Source: JBDSEG01 sp039920165
Lineage (GTDB): Bacteria; Pseudomonadota; Gammaproteobacteria; Burkholderiales; Burkholderiaceae_C
Length of the DNA: 43,364 nt
Reading direction: 5' to 3'
NCBI GenBank assembly: GCA_039920165.1
Contig: JBDSEG010000173.1
Coordinates: 1 to 43,364 of the forward strand
In this document: positions 8,703 through 16,400 of the stretch, piece by piece
How the letters are laid out: the number at the start of each line of letters is the position of its first letter
Position numbering within the stretch: the first letter of the stretch is position 1
Made by a program: the position numbers and the translations under genes
Notes under the pieces: generated by a model
What the model was told of the DNA's origin: nothing
The model's input: the letters and a program-made list of their open reading frames with translations, nothing else
Database searches by the model: none

Positions 8703-9803
8703 ATGTTCAAAAACCTCGACCGCGTCCGCCTGTCCCGGCGGATCGCGATGACCTTGATTGCTTCCTGCACGGCGTCCGCAGCCAACGCGCAGATCGCGTC
8801 CGAGCCGCTCAAGATCGGCTTCGTCTATGTCACACCGATCGGCGATGCGGGTTGGACCTTCCAGCACGAGCAGGGACGCATCGCGATGCAGCAGGCCCTC
8901 GGCGCGCGCGTCACGACGACCGTCGTCGAAGGCGTGGCGGAAGGCGCCGACGCCGAGCGCGTGATGCGCGAGCTCGCGGCGAGCGGGCATCGCCTCATCT
9001 TCGCGACCAGCTTCGGCTATCTCGAGCCAGCATTGCGCGTCGCGGCCGACTATCCGGCGGTTCGCTTCGAGCATGCCGGCGGCTACAAGACCGCATCGAA
9101 CCTCGCGACCTACGACGCGCGCTACTACGAGGCGCGCTATCTCGCCGGCATGCTGGCCGGCGCGACGAGCCGCAATGGGATCGCCGGCTATGTCGCGGGC
9201 TTTCCGGTCCCCGAGGTGGTGCAGGGCATCAATGCCTTCACGCTCGGCATGCTCGAGGTCAACCCGAAGGCGCAGGTGAAAGTGCTGTGGCTCAACACGT
9301 GGTTCGATCCGTCGCGCGAGCGCGAGGCGGCGCTGACGCTCATCAACCAGGGCGCCGATGTGCTGACCAACCACACCGCATCGCCGGCGGTCGCGCAGAC
9401 GGCGCAAGAGCGCAAGGTTCGCGTGATCGCGAACCAGAGCGACATGCGGCGCTATGCCCCCGACGCGCAGCTCGCCGCGGTGACGCATCACTGGGGCGGC
9501 TACTACACGCGTGTTGCGCAATCGGTGCTTGACGGGCGCTGGACCGCGCAGCCGGTGTGGGGCGGCATGAAGGACGGGCTGGTCGCGCTGAGCGCGATCG
9601 ACCCGTCCGTGCCGACGCCGGTGCGCGAGCGAATCGAGGCGCGCCGCAAGGAGATCGAGTCGGGCCGCTTCAAGCCGTTCTCGGGGCTGCTGGTCGACAA
9701 CGCGGGCGCGCTTCGCCTCGCATCGGGCGAACTCGACGACCGCGCGATCGGCGGCATGAACTGGTTCGTCAAAGGGGTAGCAGGGGCGGTGCCGCGGCCC
9801 TGA
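8703..9803 (+). CDS. BMP/Med-family ABC transporter substrate-binding protein
   Basis: This is a periplasmic binding protein (366 aa) of the basic membrane protein family (BmpA, PnrA, Med), whose characterised members bind purine nucleosides. A signal peptide with cleavage after about ANA (residues ~27-29) is followed by family features: KIGFVYVTPIGDAGWTFQHEQG, FATSFGYLEPAL, and the AGMLAGATSRNGIAGYVAGFPVPEVVQGINAFTLG block. GYYTRVAQSVLDGRW and WGGMKDGLVAL complete the second lobe. An AGAGGA element precedes the ATG. No ATPase or permease gene follows, so it is an orphan, or its partners were lost: the next DNA is IS110 debris. With adenine deaminase nearby, a role in nucleobase or nucleoside uptake is plausible. 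Confidence 0.88.
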   Translation: MFKNLDRVRLSRRIAMTLIASCTASAANAQIASEPLKIGFVYVTPIGDAGWTFQHEQGRIAMQQALGARVTTTVVEGVAEGADAERVMRELAASGHRLIFATSFGYLEPALRVAADYPAVRFEHAGGYKTASNLATYDARYYEARYLAGMLAGATSRNGIAGYVAGFPVPEVVQGINAFTLGMLEVNPKAQVKVLWLNTWFDPSREREAALTLINQGADVLTNHTASPAVAQTAQERKVRVIANQSDMRRYAPDAQLAAVTHHWGGYYTRVAQSVLDGRWTAQPVWGGMKDGLVALSAIDPSVPTPVRERIEARRKEIESGRFKPFSGLLVDNAGALRLASGELDDRAIGGMNWFVKGVAGAVPRP

Positions 9804-9809
9804 GGGCAA

Positions 9810-10235
9810 TCCGGGCTCATGGCCTTCGCGTTTCTGCGCAGCATCTTGATCCAGCGCGGTGCGTTGCAGGCCACGCTCAACGCCTCGTAGTCGCCGCTCC
9901 TGTCTTGGTAGGGGGTGCCGCTGGCGAGCATGGCGTAGTTGGGTCGGAGCATCCTATGTCCGCAGCGATCTCCACCAGCAGCAGGGCAGCACCCTGGATC
10001 TCGATGCCGGGCCGCTCGTGCGATCCAACACCTCGTGCATGGGCTGGGCCGCGGTGAGGGCCTTGACCATGACGCGCGCGCTCTGGCCCGTGGATGTCGG
10101 CCAACAGGAAGTTGATGCGGATGCCGGCATCCCCCAGCACCTTGCGCAGCCGGTTCTTCTCGGCGCTGCACATGCCCGCCAGCTTTTGCCGCTGGCTCGG
10201 TACGGCTTGGCTCGGACGAGACATCGAGGTACAGC
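9810..10235 (-). pseudogene. Remnant of an IS110-family transposase
   Basis: Reading the minus strand, three frames together give pieces of one IS110-type transposase. First comes SQRQKLAGMCSAEKNRLRKVLGDAGI plus LLADIHG (central region), then after a frame change near 10080 ARVMVKALTAAQPMHEVLD, and then GIEIQGAALLLVEIA. After an internal deletion comes the C-terminal part, YQDRSGDYEALSV and NAPRWIKMLRR, like the DYEALVVQRNAPRWI end of IS110 proteins. The N-terminal DEDD catalytic half is missing. The element is dead, frameshifted and internally deleted. Its 3' end abuts the binding-protein gene. The ends cannot be placed exactly because IS110 elements lack clear terminal inverted repeats. Confidence 0.75.
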
Positions 10236-10239
10236 GCCT

Positions 10240-10410
10240 CAAATCGTCCCGCTGCTGTCCGCGGGCGCGCTGGTGTGCTTTGCGATGTATGTGGGCGCCG
10301 GCCAGCGTCGCTACATGGTGCTGGCGGTGCGAATCGTCAAGTGGCCCGTGATCGCTGCGCTCGGCTTCTTCGCGGTGCTGATCCTGGAGCGGATGGCGAC
10401 TGTTCGTTGA
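10240..10410 (+). pseudogene. 3' fragment of a small membrane protein gene
   Basis: The frame ending in TGA at 10408-10410 encodes about 56 residues with two hydrophobic stretches (LLSAGALVCFAMYVGAG and WPVIAALGFFAVLILE) separated by a basic GQRRYMVLAVRIVK loop. No start codon with a ribosome site is seen; upstream the frame runs into the transposase remnant. I read it as the surviving C-terminal part of a small inner-membrane protein cut by the IS110 insertion. An intact protein with an unusual start cannot be excluded. It converges on yqiA with a 4-base gap. Confidence 0.4.
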
Positions 10411-10414
10411 CGTC

Positions 10415-11002
10415 TCATGCGAGGCCGAGGAAGCGCATCACGCCAGGCAGGCGCAGGTCGAAGTCGGCGATCGCGTGATCGCCGCCTTCGATAAGTTCGA
10501 TGGCGCCGCCGGTGGGCAGGAAGGCGACCATCTCGAGCCAGTCGAGCACCTCGTCGCCCTTGGCCACGATGGCGAAGTAGCGCTCGGCGCGTGTCAGCTT
10601 CGGCGGTGCCATCGCACGCAGCTCGTCGACGAATTCGGGCCGGAAGAAGAAGCGCTCGTCGCTGTGCCAGGCGCTGATCTCGCCGACGTATTTGGCAAGA
10701 TCGCGTGCCGGATGCGGTGCCGGATTCAGTAGCACGGCAGGGCAGTCGGTGCGCTCGGCAATCACTGCGGCGTAGAAGCCGCCGAGCGAACTGCCGATCA
10801 CCGCCATGCCGTCGCGCGGCCAACCCGCGGTCAGCTCGTCGACCCGATTGATCGCTTCGCGTGGCGAGGGCGGAAGTTGCGGGCAGCACCATGTCACGTC
10901 GGCGTGACGCGTTGCTATCCAGGCAGCGACCTGCCGCGCCTTGGTCGATTGCGGCGACGAGCGGAAGCCGTGCAGGTACAGGAGGTGAGTCGTTGCCGGC
11001 AT
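10415..11002 (-). CDS. yqiA: YqiA-family alpha/beta-hydrolase (esterase)
   Basis: This 195-residue cytosolic serine hydrolase is of the YqiA/YcfP (UPF0227) type. It opens with LLYLHGFRSSPQS, the oxyanion HGF motif. The nucleophile elbow is GSSLGG (Ser72), an acid lies in KGDEVLDW (Asp150/154), and the catalytic His is in GGDHAI (His176). E. coli YqiA hydrolyses short acyl and palmitoyl-CoA esters; the physiological substrate is unknown. The ATG lies 14 bases after the NACHT-LRR stop, so the gene is probably co-transcribed with it. The same gene is, from memory, often found close to mpl in Burkholderiales, which would make the two NTPase genes in between an insertion. Confidence 0.88.
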   Translation of the reverse strand: MPATTHLLYLHGFRSSPQSTKARQVAAWIATRHADVTWCCPQLPPSPREAINRVDELTAGWPRDGMAVIGSSLGGFYAAVIAERTDCPAVLLNPAPHPARDLAKYVGEISAWHSDERFFFRPEFVDELRAMAPPKLTRAERYFAIVAKGDEVLDWLEMVAFLPTGGAIELIEGGDHAIADFDLRLPGVMRFLGLA

Positions 11003-11016
11003 GGGCGCGGGCTGTT

Positions 11017-13467
11017 CTAACGCACGACGTTGACAGTGAGCGTCCCGGCTGCCTGCCGGGCGTGCAGTTTGCGGGTCAGCTTGGGCAGCGAGAGGGTCAG
11101 ATTCGTGAGGTTGGGCAGGCCGTCGAGGGGCGAGAGGTCCTGCACAGGCGTGAGCGAGATATCGAGCGTGTGCAGATTCTTGGAACTCCTCAGCGCGGCA
11201 AGCGACTCGATCTTCGTCCCGGAGAGATTCAGGACTTCGAGCCGCTCGAGCTTGTGTAGGGGGCCAAGGTCGCTAAAGGGCCCGTTGTACAAGGACAAAT
11301 ATTCGAGTCGGTTCAATGTCGATAAAGGAGCCAGGTCCAACGCCGGGACACCAACTAAGAACAGACTCCTGAGATGCGTGAGGCGCGCGAGCGATGCGAG
11401 GCTCGTCACGCCAGGCGCCGCCAACCATAGCCCTTCCAGCTTTGGAAGCCGCGCCAGGGCAGCGAGATCGCTAAAGCCCAGCAGACTGATGTATAGCTGC
11501 CGAAGGCGCTGAAGCGGGATCAGTTCGCGCGGATCGACATCCCATGACCCAACAAGGTTGAGCACAACCGGATCGAGCTTGCGAACTGCCGCCCAGAGCA
11601 TCTCACTTGACTCGCTGGAGGCAAGAACACGTCGCAGCACGCTGGTCTGGTAGCTGCCATGAAGAACACCGGCAAAGCGCCCTTCGACACTATCCAGATA
11701 GAGCATCACCATGTCCATGGCCGCACCTCGCTCGGCCTTTGCCAGACCTGCGTGCGGGTTGGTGACGATTCGCGACAGCAACTCGCCTCGGGCTGCCGCC
11801 TCGCGACGCCTCCAGGGCGTATTGGCAATCCCGCTGTCCGTCAGCGATTTCATGTCGTACCGAAACGCCGAATACCCGTCGCCGAACAGCCAGCTGGACA
11901 ACCGTCGCGCGCCCTTCGAGTCGTGCGCGAAGGATTCCTGCGCAAAGACCAGCGTCTCCTGCCACAGCGTATCCATCGACCATTCGGACAGCGCCTGCGC
12001 ATTCACGCGCGCATCGCCGTCGGAATAGGTGGAGCCCTCGCGCTGCGCGATCACCCAGTCGGCATCGCTCAGGTGCTCGTGCAAATACAGCGCGGCGCAG
12101 TACTCCTGGAACGACAGGTGGACAAAGGCGAACAGGTCTTCGCCGCGCGGCAGCAGAAGGCCGCTGCGGCGCGCGACCCAGTCGAGATAGCTTTCGGCAA
12201 AACGCTCGTCGGCCGGGTAGCTCGAACGCTGCATGGCGTCGCGCACCCAGCCCAGCACCTGCGCACGGGTGGCGAGCAGTTCGCGCTCGGCGCCGTTCGT
12301 GTCGTTGTCGGCGCCATCGCGCGCGTCGCGCCGCTCGCGCCGCAAGAGTTGCATCTCGAAGCCGACGCGGGCGAGCCAGCGCCGCTTCTCGCGCCAGGGG
12401 AATTTGTCGACCAGGGTGCTGCTGCTCTTGTCGACCATCCGCGCGCGGTCGATCGATTCGAGATAGGCCTCGGTAATCATGTCGTACAGCATCGCCCGGC
12501 CGTCAGGGAGGTGGGCACGAACCCGATAGACGAGCGCCATCAGCGTCAGCAACTGGGGCGTGCGCGCGAGTTCGAGCACGCTCGCCTCGGCCTGCAGCGC
12601 GCGCACCAGCGCATTCGCATCCTGCTCGGCGGTCGGTTTGATGCTGCGAAGGCGATACCACTGCTGCGCGAAGGCGGCGATGCGCGCATCGTCGAACGGC
12701 ATGACGTAGAACACCGCGGCGGCGCTGCCGTGCATGTAGTCCTGAGCCGAAATGAGCTGGCGCAGCAGCTCGCTCGCCGAGTCCGCCGGCTCGTCGAGGC
12801 GCGGTGGCTCGGGCTGGCGCGCATCGAGCCGGCATTCGTCGTAGCCGACGATGCGCGAAGTCGCGAGAAAGCGCGCCGTCGGAAAGCGGTCCCAGCCGTC
12901 GAGCACGGCGTCGCGCAACGTCTCGCGCAGGGCAAGCGGGACTTCGTCCAGGCCGTCGAGCAGGACCAGCGCCCGGCCTTGTTCGAGTGCGCCGACGAGC
13001 GCGTCGCTCTGCCTGCCCAGGCGTTCGGCGACCGGCCGGTCGAGGAATGCGTCCAGCAGATCGTCGAAGGTCCGCACGCCATCGAGCTTGAGTTCGCGCG
13101 CGACCAGCGGGATCGGCAGCACATCTTCGAGCCACGGTGGCAGCACGCTTTCAGCGCCGCCGGCCAGCAGCCAGGCGAGCCAGTTGACGATCATCGACTT
13201 TCCGCTTCCCGGGTCGCCCAGCACGACCAGACGGCGCCGCGATTCGAGCGCGCTGAAGACATCCTGCCCGACGGGCCAGGTGCTGGTCGCAGATTCGGGC
13301 ATGACCCGCTGCGGCGAGAGCAGCGGCGCGACGAAAAGGTCGGACAGCGAAGTATCGGGGTGGTCCTGGATCGTCGGCAGGCCGAGGAAGCGGACATAGC
13401 CGTGCCAGGCGCGCACATCGTCGAGGTAGCCGCGCAGGTTCGAATCGGACAGCAGGCGTTCGGCCAT
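11017..13467 (-). CDS. NACHT-domain STAND NTPase with C-terminal leucine-rich repeats
   Basis: This 816-residue protein has the plan of a bacterial NLR-like sensor. Residues ~1-80 form a short N-terminal region with no recognised effector. The NACHT ATPase has Walker A GDPGSGKS (84-91), Walker B ALVLLDGLDE (166-175, with the DE pair typical of NACHT) and a sensor-like TSRIVGYDE (~203-211). Helical winged-helix-like sequence follows. About seven leucine-rich repeats (L-x-x-L-x-x-L-x-L type) occupy ~649-798. The start at 13467 was chosen because it lies 7 bases after the KAP gene stop with GAAG upstream; an in-frame codon at 13521 would overlap that gene. The LRR-coding part is visibly AT-richer (about 47 percent GC at 11281-11340). 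Family knowledge (bNACHT antiphage proteins) suggests phage sensing; this is inference. Confidence 0.88.
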   Translation of the reverse strand: MAERLLSDSNLRGYLDDVRAWHGYVRFLGLPTIQDHPDTSLSDLFVAPLLSPQRVMPESATSTWPVGQDVFSALESRRRLVVLGDPGSGKSMIVNWLAWLLAGGAESVLPPWLEDVLPIPLVARELKLDGVRTFDDLLDAFLDRPVAERLGRQSDALVGALEQGRALVLLDGLDEVPLALRETLRDAVLDGWDRFPTARFLATSRIVGYDECRLDARQPEPPRLDEPADSASELLRQLISAQDYMHGSAAAVFYVMPFDDARIAAFAQQWYRLRSIKPTAEQDANALVRALQAEASVLELARTPQLLTLMALVYRVRAHLPDGRAMLYDMITEAYLESIDRARMVDKSSSTLVDKFPWREKRRWLARVGFEMQLLRRERRDARDGADNDTNGAERELLATRAQVLGWVRDAMQRSSYPADERFAESYLDWVARRSGLLLPRGEDLFAFVHLSFQEYCAALYLHEHLSDADWVIAQREGSTYSDGDARVNAQALSEWSMDTLWQETLVFAQESFAHDSKGARRLSSWLFGDGYSAFRYDMKSLTDSGIANTPWRRREAAARGELLSRIVTNPHAGLAKAERGAAMDMVMLYLDSVEGRFAGVLHGSYQTSVLRRVLASSESSEMLWAAVRKLDPVVLNLVGSWDVDPRELIPLQRLRQLYISLLGFSDLAALARLPKLEGLWLAAPGVTSLASLARLTHLRSLFLVGVPALDLAPLSTLNRLEYLSLYNGPFSDLGPLHKLERLEVLNLSGTKIESLAALRSSKNLHTLDISLTPVQDLSPLDGLPNLTNLTLSLPKLTRKLHARQAAGTLTVNVVR

Positions 13468-13474
13468 GGCTTCT

Positions 13475-14917
13475 TCAGGCCCTGATCGCGAGCAGCGCAC
13501 GAAATTCTTCGGCAACCGCATTGCTGAGCGGTGTCTGCTGGAGCAGCGGTGCGATCCAGAAGATGCCCGGCGCGGCGGGGTCGGGAAAGCGGCTCTCGAC
13601 GCTCGAGCTGCTCGGCGTCGGGCTGGCGGTATTGGCCTTCAGCTCGGTCGGCAGGGAGAGGCGGAAGAAATACGGCTCGGTCTTTTCGTCGGCCGCGCCG
13701 GTGCCGGACCATCCCTTCATCTTGTTGAAGAAGTTCGGGTCGTAGTGCCAGCGCTGGAACAGGTCGGAATGGAACTGGTAGACATAGGCCACCACCAGCA
13801 GGCGCAGGTTGATATCGGTGGTGTAGGAGTCGGTCTTGGCGTTGTGGCGCAGACGGTTGTAGACATTGGCCAGCGCGCGCAGCCGGCGCGGATTGGGCGG
13901 CAGGTACGACGGCCCGACCGCCTGACCTGGGGCGGCGCCGCGGGTTGCAGTGATCGCCTTGCGCGCCGGTTCGCTGTCCACGAGGCCGACGAAATAGCCC
14001 ACCGGATCAGCCGGCAACGGCAGGCGCCAGATATTGCTGCACAGCTTTTCCAGGTAGGCCTCGGCGCGCAGCAGCACAGTCGTATCGCGGTCGTCCTTCT
14101 TCAGCCGCTCGGCGATCGCCTCGGTCACCATCTGCTGATTCATGCCGAGGATGAAGACGCAGTTGGGCAGGCTCAGGTAAATCTTCAGCCCTTCGAGCAG
14201 GCGGAAGGCGGCCTCGGCCGAGCAGCGGTCCAGGTCGTCGATGAAGACGACGACGCGCGGCGTCTTGAAGCCGTCGCGTTCTCCGGGCAGCAAACGCTCG
14301 ATGGCTTGTGTCAACACGCTCTGGACCGAGTCCGTCTGTAGGATCGTCGCGTAATGCTCCTGCTCCCACCGTTCGCCGATCGACCTTATCGATTGCGGCC
14401 CGACCGGTGCGCTCTCCCAGCCGATCAGTTTGGCGACCTTGTCGACGCTGTCGAGCAGCGCGGACACCGTGACGCTGCCGATCTTTTGGGTGGCGGAAAG
14501 AATGCGCGAGGGCAGCGACAACTCGCGCCGTATTTCCTGGATCAGTGCGACGACCGGCGCAGTCTCGTTCTGATAGCGCCAGGCTTCGAACCAGACCGAG
14601 ACGACATGACCTGCGTAGACACCGCCGATCAGATCGTCCGGCTTCTCGCCGAAAACGTCGTCGCCCGTCAAGTGGTAGCGGATTGCGCGCAGCGTGCTGG
14701 TCTTGCCCGAGCCCCAGTCGCCGTGCAGGCCGAACACTTGCGGCGGACGATCCTTTGCCACCACTTCCGCGATGCTGCGAACCAGAGCGCGCCGGTCGAG
14801 CTTGTCGGTGACGGTGTAATCGTCGCGGTGCATGCCGTAGCCGATGTAGTCGAGCGCGACGGCGCCGACCCGGTGCGGGGCGATGGCGATGGCGATCGGT
14901 GGCTCGGGTACGGACAT
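13475..14917 (-). CDS. KAP-family P-loop NTPase
   Basis: This 480-residue ATPase belongs to the KAP group, named for Kidins220/ARMS and phage-exclusion protein PifA. Visible motifs are a lead-in RRALVRSIAEVV, Walker A GLHGDWGSGKTS (63-74), the KAP signature VWFEAWRYQNE (108-118), Walker B RVVVFIDDLDRC (221-232), AEAYLEKLCSNIWRLP (285-300), and the late NPRRLRALANVYNRL motif. Many KAP proteins carry membrane helices between Walker A and B. Here the equivalent segment (~135-168) is only weakly amphipathic, so the protein may be soluble or peripheral. The ATG has GAGGTG about six bases upstream. It follows mpl by 33 bases and precedes the NACHT-LRR gene by 7, implying one transcript and a joint function. 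Confidence 0.88.
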   Translation of the reverse strand: MSVPEPPIAIAIAPHRVGAVALDYIGYGMHRDDYTVTDKLDRRALVRSIAEVVAKDRPPQVFGLHGDWGSGKTSTLRAIRYHLTGDDVFGEKPDDLIGGVYAGHVVSVWFEAWRYQNETAPVVALIQEIRRELSLPSRILSATQKIGSVTVSALLDSVDKVAKLIGWESAPVGPQSIRSIGERWEQEHYATILQTDSVQSVLTQAIERLLPGERDGFKTPRVVVFIDDLDRCSAEAAFRLLEGLKIYLSLPNCVFILGMNQQMVTEAIAERLKKDDRDTTVLLRAEAYLEKLCSNIWRLPLPADPVGYFVGLVDSEPARKAITATRGAAPGQAVGPSYLPPNPRRLRALANVYNRLRHNAKTDSYTTDINLRLLVVAYVYQFHSDLFQRWHYDPNFFNKMKGWSGTGAADEKTEPYFFRLSLPTELKANTASPTPSSSSVESRFPDPAAPGIFWIAPLLQQTPLSNAVAEEFRALLAIRA

Positions 14918-14950
14918 GTCGACACCTCGGTGAGGGGCGTAATCCTCGGG

Positions 14951-16342
14951 TCAGACGCGGCTCGGGGTTCGCGCGGCCAAGGCGTGCAGCAGCTTCGCAT
15001 GCACCCCGCCGAAACCGCCGTTGCTCATGCACAGCACGTGGTCGCCGGGACGCGCCGCGGCGACGACGCGCTTGACGAGATCGTCGATGTTCGGGCTGAC
15101 GATGGCCTGCGCCCCCATCGGCGCCAGCGCCTGGGTCGCGTCCCAGTCCAGACCGGCGCTGTGGCAGAACGCGAGGTCGGCCTCTTCGAGCGACCACGGC
15201 AGCTGCGCCTTCACCGCGCCGAGTTTCATGGTGTTGGAGCGCGGCTCGAAGACGGCGAGGATGCGCGCCGAGGGTGACGCCTGAAGGGCGTCGACCTTGC
15301 GGCGCAGACCATTGACGGTGGTCCGGATGGCGCTCGGATGGTGCGCGAAATCGTCGTAGACCGTCACGCCGTCGGCCTCGCCCCGCACCTCGAGGCGCCG
15401 GCGCACGTTGCGAAAGTCGGCCAGCGCGCGCGCCGCGGCATCGGGTGCGACGCCCAGGTGCTCGGCGGCGCCGAGGGTCGCGAGCGCATTCATCTGGTTG
15501 TGCTCGCCCAGGAGCGGCCAGTCGACGCGCGCGATCTTCAGGCTGCCGCGCAGCACGTCGAAGGCGTGCGGCTCGCCGCGCGAGCGCAGCGCGCCCGGCA
15601 CTTCCTTTTTCGCGCCGAATCGCAACACCTCGCTCCAGCAACCCATCGCCAGTACGCGGGCAAGACTCTCTTCGCGCGCATTGACGACGAGCCGGCCGCT
15701 GGACGCAACGGTGCGCACGAGGTGATGGAACTGGCGCTCGATCGCGGCGAGGTCGGGAAAGATATCGGCGTGGTCGTACTCGAGGTTGTTGAGGATCGCG
15801 GTGCGCGGCCGGTAGTGAACGAATTTGCTGCGCTTGTCGAAGAACGCGCAGTCGTATTCGTCGGCCTCGATGACGAAGGGCGCGTCGGACTTGCCCAGGC
15901 GCGCCGAGACATCGAAATTGATCGGCACGCCCCCGACCAGAAAGCCCGGTGCGAGGCCGGCTGCTTCAAGCACCCAGGCGAGCATCGCGGTGGTCGTCGT
16001 CTTGCCGTGCGTGCCGGCGACGGCCAGCACATGGCGGCCCTTCAGAACGTTGTCGGCCAGCCATTGCGGGCCGCTCGTATAGGGCAGCCCGGCGTCGAGT
16101 ACTGCTTCCATCAGCGGATTGCCGCGCGTCACGACATTGCCGATGACAAAGAGATCGGGTCGCAGCGCGATCTGATCGGCACCCCAGCCTTCGACGAGTT
16201 CGATGCCCAGGCCGCGCAATTGGTCGCTCATCGGCGGATAGACATTCGCGTCGCAACCGGTGACGGTGTGTCCAGCCTCGCGCGCGAGCGCCGCGAGGCC
16301 GCCCATGAAGGTCCCGCAGATGCCCAGGATGTGGATATGCAT
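14951..16342 (-). CDS. mpl: UDP-N-acetylmuramate:L-alanyl-gamma-D-glutamyl-meso-diaminopimelate ligase
   Basis: Mpl (463 aa) is a cytosolic Mur ligase that reattaches the recycled tripeptide L-Ala-D-Glu-mDAP to UDP-MurNAc, feeding peptidoglycan recycling. The N-terminus MHIHILGICGTFMGGLAALA is diagnostic of Mpl rather than MurC. The ATP loop is AGTHGKTTTTAM (109-120), the middle domain has EADEYDCAFFDKRSKF, and the C-terminal domain has YDDFAHHPSAIR and EPRSNTMK. Length is normal. A TAGAAT -10-like box ends 6 bases upstream of the ATG. Mpl is followed on the same strand by the KAP NTPase gene. Confidence 0.95.
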   Translation of the reverse strand: MHIHILGICGTFMGGLAALAREAGHTVTGCDANVYPPMSDQLRGLGIELVEGWGADQIALRPDLFVIGNVVTRGNPLMEAVLDAGLPYTSGPQWLADNVLKGRHVLAVAGTHGKTTTTAMLAWVLEAAGLAPGFLVGGVPINFDVSARLGKSDAPFVIEADEYDCAFFDKRSKFVHYRPRTAILNNLEYDHADIFPDLAAIERQFHHLVRTVASSGRLVVNAREESLARVLAMGCWSEVLRFGAKKEVPGALRSRGEPHAFDVLRGSLKIARVDWPLLGEHNQMNALATLGAAEHLGVAPDAAARALADFRNVRRRLEVRGEADGVTVYDDFAHHPSAIRTTVNGLRRKVDALQASPSARILAVFEPRSNTMKLGAVKAQLPWSLEEADLAFCHSAGLDWDATQALAPMGAQAIVSPNIDDLVKRVVAAARPGDHVLCMSNGGFGGVHAKLLHALAARTPSRV

Positions 16343-16348
16343 CGGTCG

Positions 16349-16354
16349 ATTCTA
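16349..16354 (-). promoter_or_regulatory. -10-like box upstream of mpl
   Basis: TAGAAT reads on the minus strand and ends six bases before the mpl ATG, leaving room only for a very short or absent leader. No good -35 is seen, so this is tentative. Confidence 0.35.
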
Positions 16355-16400
16355 GGAGCCGACCCTGGGAATCAGGGCCTTGGGGCGGTGGCGTGGAAGG

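Noticed and set aside
11659..13485. 608-codon plus-strand frame opposite the NACHT gene
   Set aside because: Arg/Gln/His-rich shadow; the minus strand has Walker A, Walker B and LRRs.
13468..13521. Longer start for the NACHT-LRR protein at 13521
   Set aside because: It would overlap the KAP coding end by 47 bases; the ATG at 13467 has a ribosome site and fits the 7-base gap.
16363..16377. CCCTG-N5-CAGGG hairpin between hemL and mpl
   Set aside because: Only 5 bp with no T run; too weak to call a terminator.
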